Origin: Candidatus Gastranaerophilales bacterium
Lineage (GTDB): Bacteria > Cyanobacteriota > Vampirovibrionia > Gastranaerophilales > Gastranaerophilaceae
Length of the DNA stretch: 64,000 nucleotides
NCBI GenBank assembly: GCA_910587175.1
Contig: CAJULH010000004.1
Span: 1-64,000, forward strand
Reading direction: 5' to 3'
Below the pieces are notes generated by a model. It did not search any database and had not been told where the DNA came from. It saw only the letters and a list, made by a program, of their open reading frames with translations. The position numbers were made by a program, and so were the translations under genes. Shown piece by piece: positions 8,691 through 16,941 of the stretch. Positions within the stretch are counted from its first letter, which is position 1. The number at the start of each line of letters is the position of its first letter.

Positions 8691-9881
8691 CTAAATAAGC
8701 GTTTTTAAACATTCAAAAAGCATATCTGCGTCATCAAAGTCCATACCGGAATTTAGTGATATTCTAAGCCTTGCAGTATTTTTTGCAACAGTAGGATATC
8801 TGATTGGAAGAACATAAAAACCATTTTCAATTAATTTATTCGAGCATTGAACTGCGCGCTCGTTTTCCCCGAGAACCACAGGTAAAATATAGCTTTCACC
8901 CAAAATATTGTAATCTTTAAGTTTGTTTCTAAGATATCTGTTTAAAGAAAACAGCTTTTTTTGAAGACCATTATCTTTTAATATCTGTTCCCTGAGGGCA
9001 AATAAAGAAAATGCAACACTTATTTCAGGAAGGGTGGTGGAAAATATAAACGAACGCGCAAAATTGACAAGATAGTTAATCAAAACTTCGCTCCCGGCAA
9101 CAAAAGCGCCATAGGAGCCTATTGCCTTCCCAAAAGTCGCAAGAATTAAATCCACACGGTGAAGCGCATTTTGTTCTTTACATATTCCAATCCCATCCCC
9201 GTATACACCAAAGCTGTGCGCTTCATCAATTATTAAAAGTGTATTAAATTCTTCCTTCAAATCCGCAAGCTTATTAATATCTGCAATATCACCATCCATA
9301 CTAAAAAGGCTTTCGGATGAAATTATAGCTTTTTTATAATTTTTTCTATACTTTGTTAGTTTAGAGCGCAAATCATCATAGTCCAAGTGTTTATAAGGGA
9401 TAATCTGCGCTTTTGATAACCTGACACCGTCAATAATACTTGCATGGTTTAATTTATCCAAAAACACAACATCATCAGAATTTATTAAAGATGAATAAAC
9501 CCCGACATTTCCATGGTATCCGCTGTTAAATATTAGCGCTTTTTCTTTGTTAAATATTTTTGCAAGAAAATCTTCAAGTTCTTTATAAATAGAATCTGTA
9601 CCGCAAAGAAGCCTGGCTGAAGGAGTAGAGATTTTATTTCCCGATGATAAATATTCTTTTAAAAAAGTATCCCGCAAACTTTTATCGGATGAAATCCCAA
9701 GGTAATCGTTGCTTGAAAAATTCAAAAGCTTCCCTGATGCTGCAGCACTATTTTGGCTCTCATTTAAAATTATATATTTGCCATCCTGTACAATATTTTT
9801 TATCTGCCTGAATGAAGAATTTTTCTTTAGTGCTTCAAGTGTTTCAGAATAGAATTCAAGGCAATTTCCGCTATTTTTCAT
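8691..9881 (-). CDS. bioF: 8-amino-7-oxononanoate synthase-like PLP enzyme (BioF/KBL family)
   Basis: Alpha-oxoamine synthase that condenses an acyl thioester with an amino acid; as BioF it joins pimeloyl thioester to alanine in biotin synthesis. At 396 residues the length fits. Diagnostic parts: NFSSNDYLG near the N-terminus, GTDSIYKELE, FNSGYHGN, LDKLNHASIIDG, the PLP-contacting DEAHSFGVYG and the Schiff-base lysine in TFGKAIGS. The gene overlaps the start-side neighbour (AGCS symporter) by 11 bases on the same strand, so they are co-transcribed. No other biotin gene is in view, and 2-amino-3-ketobutyrate CoA ligase or another oxoamine synthase remains possible. Confidence 0.85.
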   Translation of the reverse strand: MKNSGNCLEFYSETLEALKKNSSFRQIKNIVQDGKYIILNESQNSAAASGKLLNFSSNDYLGISSDKSLRDTFLKEYLSSGNKISTPSARLLCGTDSIYKELEDFLAKIFNKEKALIFNSGYHGNVGVYSSLINSDDVVFLDKLNHASIIDGVRLSKAQIIPYKHLDYDDLRSKLTKYRKNYKKAIISSESLFSMDGDIADINKLADLKEEFNTLLIIDEAHSFGVYGDGIGICKEQNALHRVDLILATFGKAIGSYGAFVAGSEVLINYLVNFARSFIFSTTLPEISVAFSLFALREQILKDNGLQKKLFSLNRYLRNKLKDYNILGESYILPVVLGENERAVQCSNKLIENGFYVLPIRYPTVAKNTARLRISLNSGMDFDDADMLFECLKTLI

Positions 9882-11430
9882 CTTTAAACCAGACTTTATT
9901 CATTGCAAATACTAAATCATGTTTTTTACAATATTCAATTAAATCACTCTTTATTTCTTTAATCAAAATAAAAACGGCAATTAAATTTGGGACAGCCATA
10001 GCAAGCAGCGTGGCATCAGTAAAGTTTATAACACTTTGAATATTTACGGATGAACCTATGACAACAAAAATACAGAATAAAATCTGATAAACTTTTGTAC
10101 GTTTAAAACCTTCACCAAATATGTAGCCCCAGGCTTTTTGACCGTAATAAGACCACGAAATAATCGTAGACACTGCAAAAAGTATGATAATGAACGCAAG
10201 AATATACGGGAAAAAGTTTATTACATTTGCAAAAGCGGCTGAAGTTAATTCAACACCTGAAATTCCATCTCTGTAGTTTAGATATTGTCCTGTGATGATA
10301 ATTACAAACGCTGTCATAGAACATACTATAACCGTATCAAAAAACGGCTCCATCAAAGAAACAAACCCCTGTGATACAGGTTCTTTTGTCTTAACGGCAG
10401 CATATGCAATAGGAGCAGAACCTGAACCTGCCTCGTTTGACTGGATTGACCTTCGCATACCCATAATAATACAGCCTGCTATACCACCGGCAACAGCTTT
10501 CGGGAAAAATGCTTCTCTGAATATTGTCCCGATTGCTTCAGGAATATGGGCAATATTCACAAATATTATGATTAAACTTACTATAATATACAGACCGCAC
10601 ATAAATGGAACAACCTTTGATGTCACATTTGCGATACTTTTAATCCCGCCTACAATTACAAGCCCCACAAGGATTGCAATTATGAGACCGAAAATCCAGC
10701 TATGCTCAAAAAATATGCTATTTTCGCCACCGGTTATATCTATAAACTGTTTTGTAGCCTGGTTTGCCTGAAACATACATCCGCCGCTTAAAGCACCCGG
10801 GATACACATTAAGGCAAAAAATACAGCTAAAGGCTGCCCAAGCCACCTTAAACCTTTTCTTGTAAGACCATGGGCAATATAAAACATAGGACCGCCAGAT
10901 ACTGAGCCGTCGGCGTTAAATCTTCTGTATTTCAAAGAAAGGGTTACTTCGCAAAATTTCAGCGCCATACCAAATATTGCACCAATACACATCCAAAACA
11001 TAGCGCCGGGACCGCCTACAGAAATTGCAATTGCAACGCTCGCTATATTTCCAAGACCTACGGTTCCTGAAAGCGCTGTTGCAAGAGCACCAAAAGAAGA
11101 TACCTCGCCGCATTTTGAATTATGGGATTCATTAAACTCTGTTTTTTTTCTGCCAAAGATTTGTTTTAAGGAATGTTTAAACCCCCAAATGCCAATCCAT
11201 CTTAAATAAAATGTGGCAACTATACTTGAAATTAAAAGAAATAAGATAACAAGAGGAATTTTTACCCCTGCGATTTCAGCTGGGAAAAATACAATTTTTG
11301 AAAACACATCAGAAAACGGAGTAAAATATTTATCAATTTCTTCATCAATGCTTGCAGCAAATACACATGCCGGGGAAAGCAGCAAAGTTGTCAATAACAA
11401 GGCTAGTCTATAAAGTATATTTTTTGCCAT
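9871..11430 (-). CDS. Sodium/proton-coupled alanine or glycine symporter (AGCS family)
   Basis: Integral membrane transporter importing D/L-alanine or glycine with a cation. About ten membrane segments follow a short signal-like N-terminus. The family signature around GLGNIASVAIAISVGGPGA and the region RRSIQSNEAGSGSAPIAYA match AGCS proteins. I prefer ATG 11430 (MAKNILYR); an in-frame GTG at 11442 would add four residues. The 3' end overlaps the bioF-like gene by 11 bases, and alanine is the amino-acid substrate of BioF, which makes joint regulation plausible (inference). Confidence 0.92.
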   Translation of the reverse strand: MAKNILYRLALLLTTLLLSPACVFAASIDEEIDKYFTPFSDVFSKIVFFPAEIAGVKIPLVILFLLISSIVATFYLRWIGIWGFKHSLKQIFGRKKTEFNESHNSKCGEVSSFGALATALSGTVGLGNIASVAIAISVGGPGAMFWMCIGAIFGMALKFCEVTLSLKYRRFNADGSVSGGPMFYIAHGLTRKGLRWLGQPLAVFFALMCIPGALSGGCMFQANQATKQFIDITGGENSIFFEHSWIFGLIIAILVGLVIVGGIKSIANVTSKVVPFMCGLYIIVSLIIIFVNIAHIPEAIGTIFREAFFPKAVAGGIAGCIIMGMRRSIQSNEAGSGSAPIAYAAVKTKEPVSQGFVSLMEPFFDTVIVCSMTAFVIIITGQYLNYRDGISGVELTSAAFANVINFFPYILAFIIILFAVSTIISWSYYGQKAWGYIFGEGFKRTKVYQILFCIFVVIGSSVNIQSVINFTDATLLAMAVPNLIAVFILIKEIKSDLIEYCKKHDLVFAMNKVWFKDEK

Positions 11431-11473
11431 AAATTTTCTCACTCTATTCTCAAAGCTTTTAATAATAAAGAAA

Positions 11474-12001
11474 TTATTTTCCGAGAGGAATAATTAAAAC
11501 CTGCCCGATTTGAAGCCCTTCGGGGTTTGCAATATTGTTTATTTTCTTTATTTCTTCAATTCTTTTAACATCATACTTCCCGTAAAATCTATATGCGATT
11601 TTATCAAGAGTATCGCCGCTTTTTATAACGTATTTTTCCTGACGGTTAACTTCACCCTCTTTTGTATCAGCAACTACTTCCAATGCACCGTTTGCCTTTG
11701 GAATATCAGCAGGTGCAGGTTTTTTTGCAGGAAGAGATGATATCCAGACTACAAGTGAAACTATCAAAAGAAAAACAGCACCGCCAAAAAAACCTATTCC
11801 CAAATATACTCCGGGATTCTTCGGCTTGGTCTTTATTTTGCTGCCATACATAGCTGCCGCGGAAACGCCTGCAGATAAAGATTTTCCTATACTTCTGTAT
11901 AAAACATCCAGCTCCGGGGCTTTATTGATTCTTATATATTGACCAGCTTCTGTTGAAGCCTTTCTTGATGCCTGAAATTTTACATTTTCAAGCATAGACA
12001 T
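11474..12001 (-). CDS. LysM-domain membrane protein
   Basis: A small protein with an N-terminal cytoplasmic part of about 65 residues, one membrane helix (GIGFFGGAVFLLIVSLVVWI) and, outside, a Pro/Lys linker then a single C-terminal LysM domain (YVIKSGDTLDKIAYRFYG to GQVLIIPLG) that should bind peptidoglycan. I choose ATG 12001, which has AAGGAAAGA directly upstream; an in-frame ATG at 12046 would add 15 residues but lacks a ribosome site. It lies 44 bases downstream of nothing recognisable on its strand and ahead of the AGCS gene. It probably anchors something to the wall; no enzymatic domain is visible. Confidence 0.82.
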   Translation of the reverse strand: MSMLENVKFQASRKASTEAGQYIRINKAPELDVLYRSIGKSLSAGVSAAAMYGSKIKTKPKNPGVYLGIGFFGGAVFLLIVSLVVWISSLPAKKPAPADIPKANGALEVVADTKEGEVNRQEKYVIKSGDTLDKIAYRFYGKYDVKRIEEIKKINNIANPEGLQIGQVLIIPLGK

Positions 12002-12146
12002 TCTTTCCTTAGTAAGATTCGACCTATGTAGGGTGGAGCTTTTCATAAATTGATTACCGTTTTAAAACTTATCGCTACAATAGTAATAAAAACATGCTCC
12101 AAATTCAAGAAAAATTTCAAACAGGCATTAAGAAATATTAACCGGG

Positions 12147-12722
12147 CTATTTCTTTGAAACTGCGTATTTTTTCGCACCATTAAACATAGCATCCAAAAG
12201 TGCTTTATTTGCCTCTACATCAAAATTACCTTCTTCAAGATAATCTGTAAAAATATTCTTCCAAAGATTAAACAATTCCTCGTTTGAAATATTCAAAACT
12301 TCACCAATTTTTTGAAGCTCGGCAAAGTTAATATATAAAGGTTTTGCACCTCTTAAAATATCTACAATCTGAAGCCTTTTCTTTCTTTCAAATTGTTTTA
12401 GAAATTCTACTGTTGAAAGTTTGTTTTTCTTTATATATTCTTTTAAAACCTCAAGGTTTTTATTATACGGAACGGGATCCGAAGGAATAACGTATTCATC
12501 AAATTCTTCAGGCATAATATCCATAACCGTAGCTATTCTCTCCAACGTTGTACCCCTTGTTGAAAAAGCAATACCTTCGTCAATTAAATTGTAAACATAT
12601 GAAAGCGTCACCCCTATCATCAGGGCAAAATCCTTCTTGTGAATATTATTTTTTTCCAAAAAATCGGCTACCTTTTTAGAACTTTTTTGGTTTACATTTT
12701 GTTTATTTTTCTTATCCTGCAT
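12147..12722 (-). CDS. XRE-type helix-turn-helix regulator
   Basis: A 191-residue DNA-binding protein. A lambda-repressor-like HTH (about residues 17-75) has KKDFALMIGVTLSYVYNLIDEG, where the second and recognition helices sit, followed by IATVMDIMPEEFDEY. A second helical half (about 85-180) repeats a similar pattern (STVEFLKQFERKKRLQIVDILRGA), suggesting a duplicated HTH-like fold. It is divergent from pth with 145 bp between, and that gap contains two inverted repeats (12798-12810 and 12817-12832) that could be its operators. The ATG has GGGAG upstream. Target genes are unknown. Confidence 0.8.
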   Translation of the reverse strand: MQDKKNKQNVNQKSSKKVADFLEKNNIHKKDFALMIGVTLSYVYNLIDEGIAFSTRGTTLERIATVMDIMPEEFDEYVIPSDPVPYNKNLEVLKEYIKKNKLSTVEFLKQFERKKRLQIVDILRGAKPLYINFAELQKIGEVLNISNEELFNLWKNIFTDYLEEGNFDVEANKALLDAMFNGAKKYAVSKK

Positions 12723-12797
12723 TGGCTTTACTCCCGATATTTGTGATATTATTCTTGTAATGTTTAATTGATAACTTTTATGTGACTTTTTTTGTAT

Positions 12798-12832
12798 AGC
12801 TTGTTAAGCTAAATATAAGATTAATTTATCTT
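12798..12832. promoter_or_regulatory. Two short inverted repeats between XRE gene and pth
   Basis: AGCTTgttAAGCT (12798-12810) and AAGATtaatttATCTT (12817-12832) lie side by side in the divergent intergenic space. They are candidate operators for the XRE protein or promoter-linked hairpins; nothing beyond symmetry supports this. Confidence 0.35.
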
Positions 12833-12867
12833 ACTCCACAAATACTAATAGAGAGAGGTCTTAGCCA

Positions 12868-13422
12868 ATGAAAGCAATCATCGGACTTGGAAATCCGGAA
12901 GTTAAATATAATTCAACGCGACATAACACCGGTTTTATGGTGGTAGATAAAATCTTACAATCTAAAGATATCAGATTATCAGAAAAATTCAAAGCTTTTT
13001 TTGCAAAAGACGGTGACACATTATTTCTTCTTCCGGCAACTTATATGAATTTGTCAGGAGAAGCCGTTATTGAACTTGTAAACTTTTATAAACTAAAACC
13101 TGAAGATTTACTTGTAATATATGATGATATAAGCCTTGAACTTGGAACCTTAAGGTTTAGAAAAGATGGCTCAGATGGCGGGCATAACGGAATAAAATCC
13201 ATAATAAAATCCTTATCCTCCAATGATTTCAACAGATTAAAGGTAGGAATAGGTCCCAAAAATCCAAATATGGACCTTGCAGCTTTTGTTTTGCAAAAAT
13301 TTTCCGAAAGCGAACTTAAACAGATGGAAAAAGTGGCAGATATTGCAAAAGAAGGTGCTCTTGACTGGCTAAATATGGATATGGAAAAACTCCAGTCAAA
13401 ATATAATAAAAAATTTATTTAG
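12868..13422 (+). CDS. pth: Peptidyl-tRNA hydrolase
   Basis: Releases tRNA from stalled peptidyl-tRNA in the cytoplasm. The 184-residue protein has the whole Pth signature: GLGNPEVKYNSTRHNTGF with the catalytic His in RHNTG, PATYMNLSGEAV with the conserved Asn, VIYDDISL with the Asp, and DGGHNGIKSI. The start ATG follows GAGAGAGG-containing leader sequence. It is a single gene, 62 bp ahead of an unrelated exported protein with its own promoter. Confidence 0.97.
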   Translation: MKAIIGLGNPEVKYNSTRHNTGFMVVDKILQSKDIRLSEKFKAFFAKDGDTLFLLPATYMNLSGEAVIELVNFYKLKPEDLLVIYDDISLELGTLRFRKDGSDGGHNGIKSIIKSLSSNDFNRLKVGIGPKNPNMDLAAFVLQKFSESELKQMEKVADIAKEGALDWLNMDMEKLQSKYNKKFI

Positions 13423-13448
13423 TTTTTGAATTCCTGCATATTAAATTT

Positions 13449-13476
13449 TTGAATTTTTAGTTAAAAAAAGTATAAT
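13449..13476 (+). promoter_or_regulatory. Promoter of the 13485 gene (leaderless)
   Basis: TTGAAT (13449-13454), a 16-bp spacer, and a perfect TATAAT (13471-13476). Transcription would begin at about 13483, two bases before the ATG at 13485, so the mRNA is predicted to be leaderless. Confidence 0.65.
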
Positions 13477-13484
13477 TAAATAGT

Positions 13485-14372
13485 ATGAAAAGGTTTTCAA
13501 TCATACTTGTTTTTTTAATGTTTATCTCCTGCGCCCGGGCTTCATATGCAGAAGAGATGGCTTTGGATTTCCCTGATTTTCAGAAAATAAACTCAAGCAT
13601 AAAAGAAGGCTCCAAAAAACACTTTAACAATGCAAAAACACATTTTAAAAACGCAAAGGAAACTATCCAGACAAAAAGTGTTCAAATAAAAGATAAAGGC
13701 GCAGAAAAGCTTGAGCAGGCAAAAGAAAATGTAAATACAGCGATTTTAAAAACAGGAAAACCGACTGACCAAAATTTGCAAAATTTATCCCGCAAACAAA
13801 AAAATGCCATTCTTTCAAAATATCAAAACCAGGGTTATTACGGCACCCTGCCCAATATAGAAAGAGAATTTGACTATCTAAAACAACATAACAAAACAAC
13901 TGCACTTGACGGCAAATATAAAGATACTTTGATTGATGAAATGAATTTGCAAAAATCACCTTTGCAGGATGACCTTTTTTTGGATGTCATCTTAAAAAAA
14001 GGAAAAGACACAAAATATACAAAGGCAGTTTTAAGCTTTATTCCTATGTTTGAAAGATTCAGAACCTGCATTAGCGAAAACTGCAACATTCAAAAATTTA
14101 ATGCAAATGTCAATCTGATAGATTTATCTGCAAGAAAACTTGAAAAAGATTTTGGATACAGTCCGGAAAGTTCTTCTGAAAGTTATTATCTGATAAGAAA
14201 TATAGCATATTTATCAAAGCTTCAGGGAAACCTGAAGTATGAAGCTAACTTTTATTCAAAATATATGCCGCTCCAGGGAAGCATCTATTCAAAGGAAAAT
14301 ATTGAAAAAAAAGATATGGAGCTTATTTTAGAACTGGATAAAACAATTTTTGCATTAAGACAACTGCAATAA
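13485..14372 (+). CDS. Exported protein of unknown function, coiled-coil N-terminus
   Basis: I do not recognise this 295-residue protein. It opens with a signal peptide (KRFSIILVFLMFISC) that could be a lipoprotein signal with an atypical FISC lipobox or be cleaved later at ASYA. Residues about 30-85 are Lys/Ala/Glu-rich and strongly helical (repeats of HFKNAK, KDKGAEKLEQAKE), likely a coiled coil. The remainder has conserved-looking patches such as GYYGTLPNIEREFDYLKQ, and two nearby cysteines (CISENC) that could form a disulfide. It has its own promoter whose -10 ends eight bases before the ATG. The next gene is also exported, so both may act in the envelope. Confidence 0.7.
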   Translation: MKRFSIILVFLMFISCARASYAEEMALDFPDFQKINSSIKEGSKKHFNNAKTHFKNAKETIQTKSVQIKDKGAEKLEQAKENVNTAILKTGKPTDQNLQNLSRKQKNAILSKYQNQGYYGTLPNIEREFDYLKQHNKTTALDGKYKDTLIDEMNLQKSPLQDDLFLDVILKKGKDTKYTKAVLSFIPMFERFRTCISENCNIQKFNANVNLIDLSARKLEKDFGYSPESSSESYYLIRNIAYLSKLQGNLKYEANFYSKYMPLQGSIYSKENIEKKDMELILELDKTIFALRQLQ

Positions 14373-14465
14373 TACCAATATGGTATCCATAAGAGACGAA
14401 TATAAAAATTACACCTTTTTTGTAATCTTTTGATGATGAATAATATTTTACCAAAGGTGTATCTT

Positions 14466-15338
14466 ATGAGGAAAATTGCTTTAATTTTGGGGCTTTTATT
14501 TATTGCCCAAATCGCACAATGCGAAATTGTTATAGAAAAGCTTGAAGACCCGCCGTATCTAAACCCGGACGGCACAATTTATGCAGCACCAAAAAACCAG
14601 GACATGCAGGAAGCTTCTAAAAATACAACAACTGTAACCACGCAGACACAATATGGTTCAAGCATTTCAAGCTCACAATTGAGCAAAATTGAAAGAAAAG
14701 TGTTTGGCAGAAATTTTGTAGGTGATAATAATTTAAACAGGCTTTCAAGGCTTGAACAAAAAGTATTCGGCGCAGTACAAAAAGGAAAAACAACAAACCG
14801 CCTGGACAGACTCAAAACTGCAACCCAAAGTTTTGCAAACAACTACGCACCCGAATATTATTACAATCAAAGACCATATTACGGATATTATAACAATTAT
14901 TACCCAAACCCTTACAATATCTACTCGCCCTACAGACCATTCAGAAGAGGACGTTTAAAGAATTTTGTACGAAATCTGACAGGAGTATCACTAACAGGGT
15001 ATACACCGCCGGTAAACAATACTGTAGCCCAAAACGGTTATACAAATTCAACTATAGACCCTTATACAGTTTACAACAATGGCTTTTCTTCCAATAACGG
15101 ATATACCTGGTCAAATAACTATCAAAACCCGTATTCAGGAAGCACATACAGCACATATGCAGGAAATACAAACCAAGGCTACTATACTCCGGCAAACGGC
15201 AGCAGTATTCCGCCGTCAAATTATATGGATATATTCTCAAACGGCGCCTCTGGCAGAGAAACATACTATGATGACGGAAGATACAGAAGAAGTTTAAATT
15301 CCACAGGCGGCGGATGCGGTGTAAAAATCGTATATTAA
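14466..15338 (+). CDS. Exported Tyr/Asn-rich protein with LxxLExKVFG repeats
   Basis: Unknown exported protein of 290 residues. I start at ATG 14466 (MRKIALILGLLFIAQIAQ), which gives a clean signal peptide and has AAAGGTG upstream; an in-frame ATG at 14430 would add 12 residues. After a short acidic segment come two copies of a helix-like motif, LSKIERKVFG and LSRLEQKVFG (plus a partial TNRLDRLK), a pattern I associate with surface proteins of this lineage. The C-terminal half is low-complexity, rich in Tyr, Asn, Gly, Ser and Pro, with many NNY/PYY runs, ending in GGGCGVKIVY. It may be a surface or wall-associated protein. A bidirectional terminator follows. Confidence 0.7.
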   Translation: MRKIALILGLLFIAQIAQCEIVIEKLEDPPYLNPDGTIYAAPKNQDMQEASKNTTTVTTQTQYGSSISSSQLSKIERKVFGRNFVGDNNLNRLSRLEQKVFGAVQKGKTTNRLDRLKTATQSFANNYAPEYYYNQRPYYGYYNNYYPNPYNIYSPYRPFRRGRLKNFVRNLTGVSLTGYTPPVNNTVAQNGYTNSTIDPYTVYNNGFSSNNGYTWSNNYQNPYSGSTYSTYAGNTNQGYYTPANGSSIPPSNYMDIFSNGASGRETYYDDGRYRRSLNSTGGGCGVKIVY

Positions 15339-15365
15339 TTTATAAAACCAACAATTTAGAATACA

Positions 15366-15397
15366 AAAAGCACCTCCCGGTTAAAAGAGGTGCTTTT
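15366..15397. terminator. Bidirectional terminator between convergent genes
   Basis: AAAAGCACCTC and GAGGTGCTTTT form an 11-bp perfect stem around a 10-base loop, with A-tract on one side and T-tract on the other, serving both the 14466 gene and the opposing 15412 gene. Confidence 0.9.
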
Positions 15398-15411
15398 AAA
15401 AATTTTATTTA

Positions 15412-16695
15412 TTAGATTCCAACTATTTGCCTTGCATTGTATCCTGCATACTGGGCAAGTTCATCGTAATTTGTATCATAGCTGTAATCACCTGTAAAAC
15501 CTATATTTGACCAGGCATTTGAGAAATCATAGTTGCCGCCTTCATAAGATGTACTTTGTATCTTTGAAGCTAATGCTGCGTCATAGTTTGAATGCAATTC
15601 ATTTGACGCTTTTACCTGGGAAGCAACAGGAGCGCTCAATGCACCAAAGGTTGAATTATAACCGGCACCGGCAGCTGCCGCAGAAAAACCTTTTGTTCCG
15701 GACTGAACAAGATTTCTTGCGCCCTGAATCGGATGAAAACCGTTAGCTTTAATATTTTGTCCGGCATTTGTTATAGTCTCGCCTGCACTTTTTATGCCGT
15801 TTGATGCAGCTTGACGCACATTGTTTGCAGCATCTCCAACCGTTGTTTTATTAATATGAATTCTGTTTGTCTTAACATTTTCAACACCTTTTGACATATG
15901 TCCTTTTACGGTTCCCCACATTTGTGTACCTTTGTACCCGGCATTTGCAGTATTGATTTTTAAGGTACCTTCCTGGAAGCCCCTGCCGCCAGTTACAGTG
16001 TCTTTCGCATAAGCTTTTACAGTCTCGCCAAAGCCCTTTAAACCGGTGCTCTTACCCTTTGCTGCAAGCTCAGCCATCGCAGAACCCTGGGTAGATTTCA
16101 TGGCACTCAGACCGCCTTTAACTGCAACTGCAGAAAGTCCAACCTGGAGAGCAGAAGCACCCAAATCTTGAAATGCTGCTTTAGCTTCGGCATCTGTTGC
16201 TGTGCCATCAGCATTTTGATATAAATCAATTGCCCTGCCAACTGCTTTTGCACCTGACACAACACCTGTAACAGCACCTACAACGCCCACAGCGACAGCT
16301 GCCGGAGGAAATGCAATACAAACAGCGGTTGTAGCAGCTGCAACTAAAGCCTTTTTAGGATCGGTTACTATATCTTTAACAGTATTGCCAACAGATTTTA
16401 CAGCACCCCAAAGAGTGTTGCATATTGCACTGCCAATGCCGATTCTGCCATCATTTTTGCCATCGCTGCATCCTGAAACCAAAGTTCCTTTTTCAACCGT
16501 ATTTACAGAAGTTCCGGAAGATGCTGAACTGTTTTCAGTGCTGTTCATCTGAACATTATCGCCAATATCTCCCATTGCTTTATTTTCAAACATCCAATCA
16601 GGCGTATACTCATAACTTGCACCTGCTTTCTGTGTTGTTTGGTAATCTTTCTTTGTTAATTCGCTTGGTGAAGTTGAGGTAACATAGTTTAGCAT
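15412..16695 (-). CDS. Gly/Ala-rich protein with glycine-zipper hydrophobic region (paralog of the 16942 gene)
   Basis: Unrecognised 427-residue protein. Residues 1-70 are polar and disordered-looking. At 78-89 lies a degenerate EF-hand-like loop (DGKNDGRIGIGS; the final acidic residue is missing). Residues about 115-155 are a hydrophobic, glycine-spaced stretch that could insert in membranes, then TDAEAKAAFQDLGA and a second Ala/Gly/Val stretch to residue 200. The C-terminal half is Gly/Ala/Asn-rich and repetitive. The hydrophobic core plus TDAEAK segment aligns with the next gene, so the two are paralogs. No signal peptide is visible. The ATG has GGAGAG upstream, and a 47-bp block shared with the paralog lies at 16801-16847. 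Function unknown. Confidence 0.72.
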   Translation of the reverse strand: MLNYVTSTSPSELTKKDYQTTQKAGASYEYTPDWMFENKAMGDIGDNVQMNSTENSSASSGTSVNTVEKGTLVSGCSDGKNDGRIGIGSAICNTLWGAVKSVGNTVKDIVTDPKKALVAAATTAVCIAFPPAAVAVGVVGAVTGVVSGAKAVGRAIDLYQNADGTATDAEAKAAFQDLGASALQVGLSAVAVKGGLSAMKSTQGSAMAELAAKGKSTGLKGFGETVKAYAKDTVTGGRGFQEGTLKINTANAGYKGTQMWGTVKGHMSKGVENVKTNRIHINKTTVGDAANNVRQAASNGIKSAGETITNAGQNIKANGFHPIQGARNLVQSGTKGFSAAAAGAGYNSTFGALSAPVASQVKASNELHSNYDAALASKIQSTSYEGGNYDFSNAWSNIGFTGDYSYDTNYDELAQYAGYNARQIVGI

Positions 16696-16800
16696 AATTT
16701 TCTCTCCGTAGGGTTAAAACAGGTAACACGCCTGGAACTTTTAAAATATGTTCCGGTCTTATTTTCTCTAATTCTCTCTTTTTATGTGGTTAAATTTAAC

Positions 16801-16847
16801 TTTATCTCTCTTGTATATATAAAGTATATTTCTTTTAAAAAATTGCC
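16801..16847 (-). promoter_or_regulatory. Conserved 47-bp upstream block, copy 1
   Basis: On the minus strand this block runs from GGCAATTTTTTA through TACTTTAT to CAAGAGAGATAAA. It aligns without gaps to the block upstream of the 17844 start (17862-17908), with most positions identical. It lies 106 bp before the 16695 start. It is probably a shared promoter/leader for the two paralogs; no standard -35/-10 pair is obvious. Confidence 0.6.
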
Positions 16848-16887
16848 TTTTTAAGTTCGCAATTTTTAAGTTTTGTAAACACGGCAA

Positions 16888-16910
16888 AAACCGGGCCGTG
16901 TGCCCGGTTT
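16888..16910 (-). terminator. Terminator of the 16942-17844 gene
   Basis: AAACCGGGC and GCCCGGTTT form a nine-base stem with a five-base loop; on the minus strand a run of T follows (TTTTTGCC), making a good intrinsic terminator 32 bases after the stop. Confidence 0.85.
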
Positions 16911-16941
16911 AGAAACATTTCATATTTGCTTTATAAATTAG

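Noticed and set aside
9812..10039. Plus-strand frames inside the bioF/AGCS genes
   Set aside because: They are antisense shadows of well-supported genes and lack ribosome sites.
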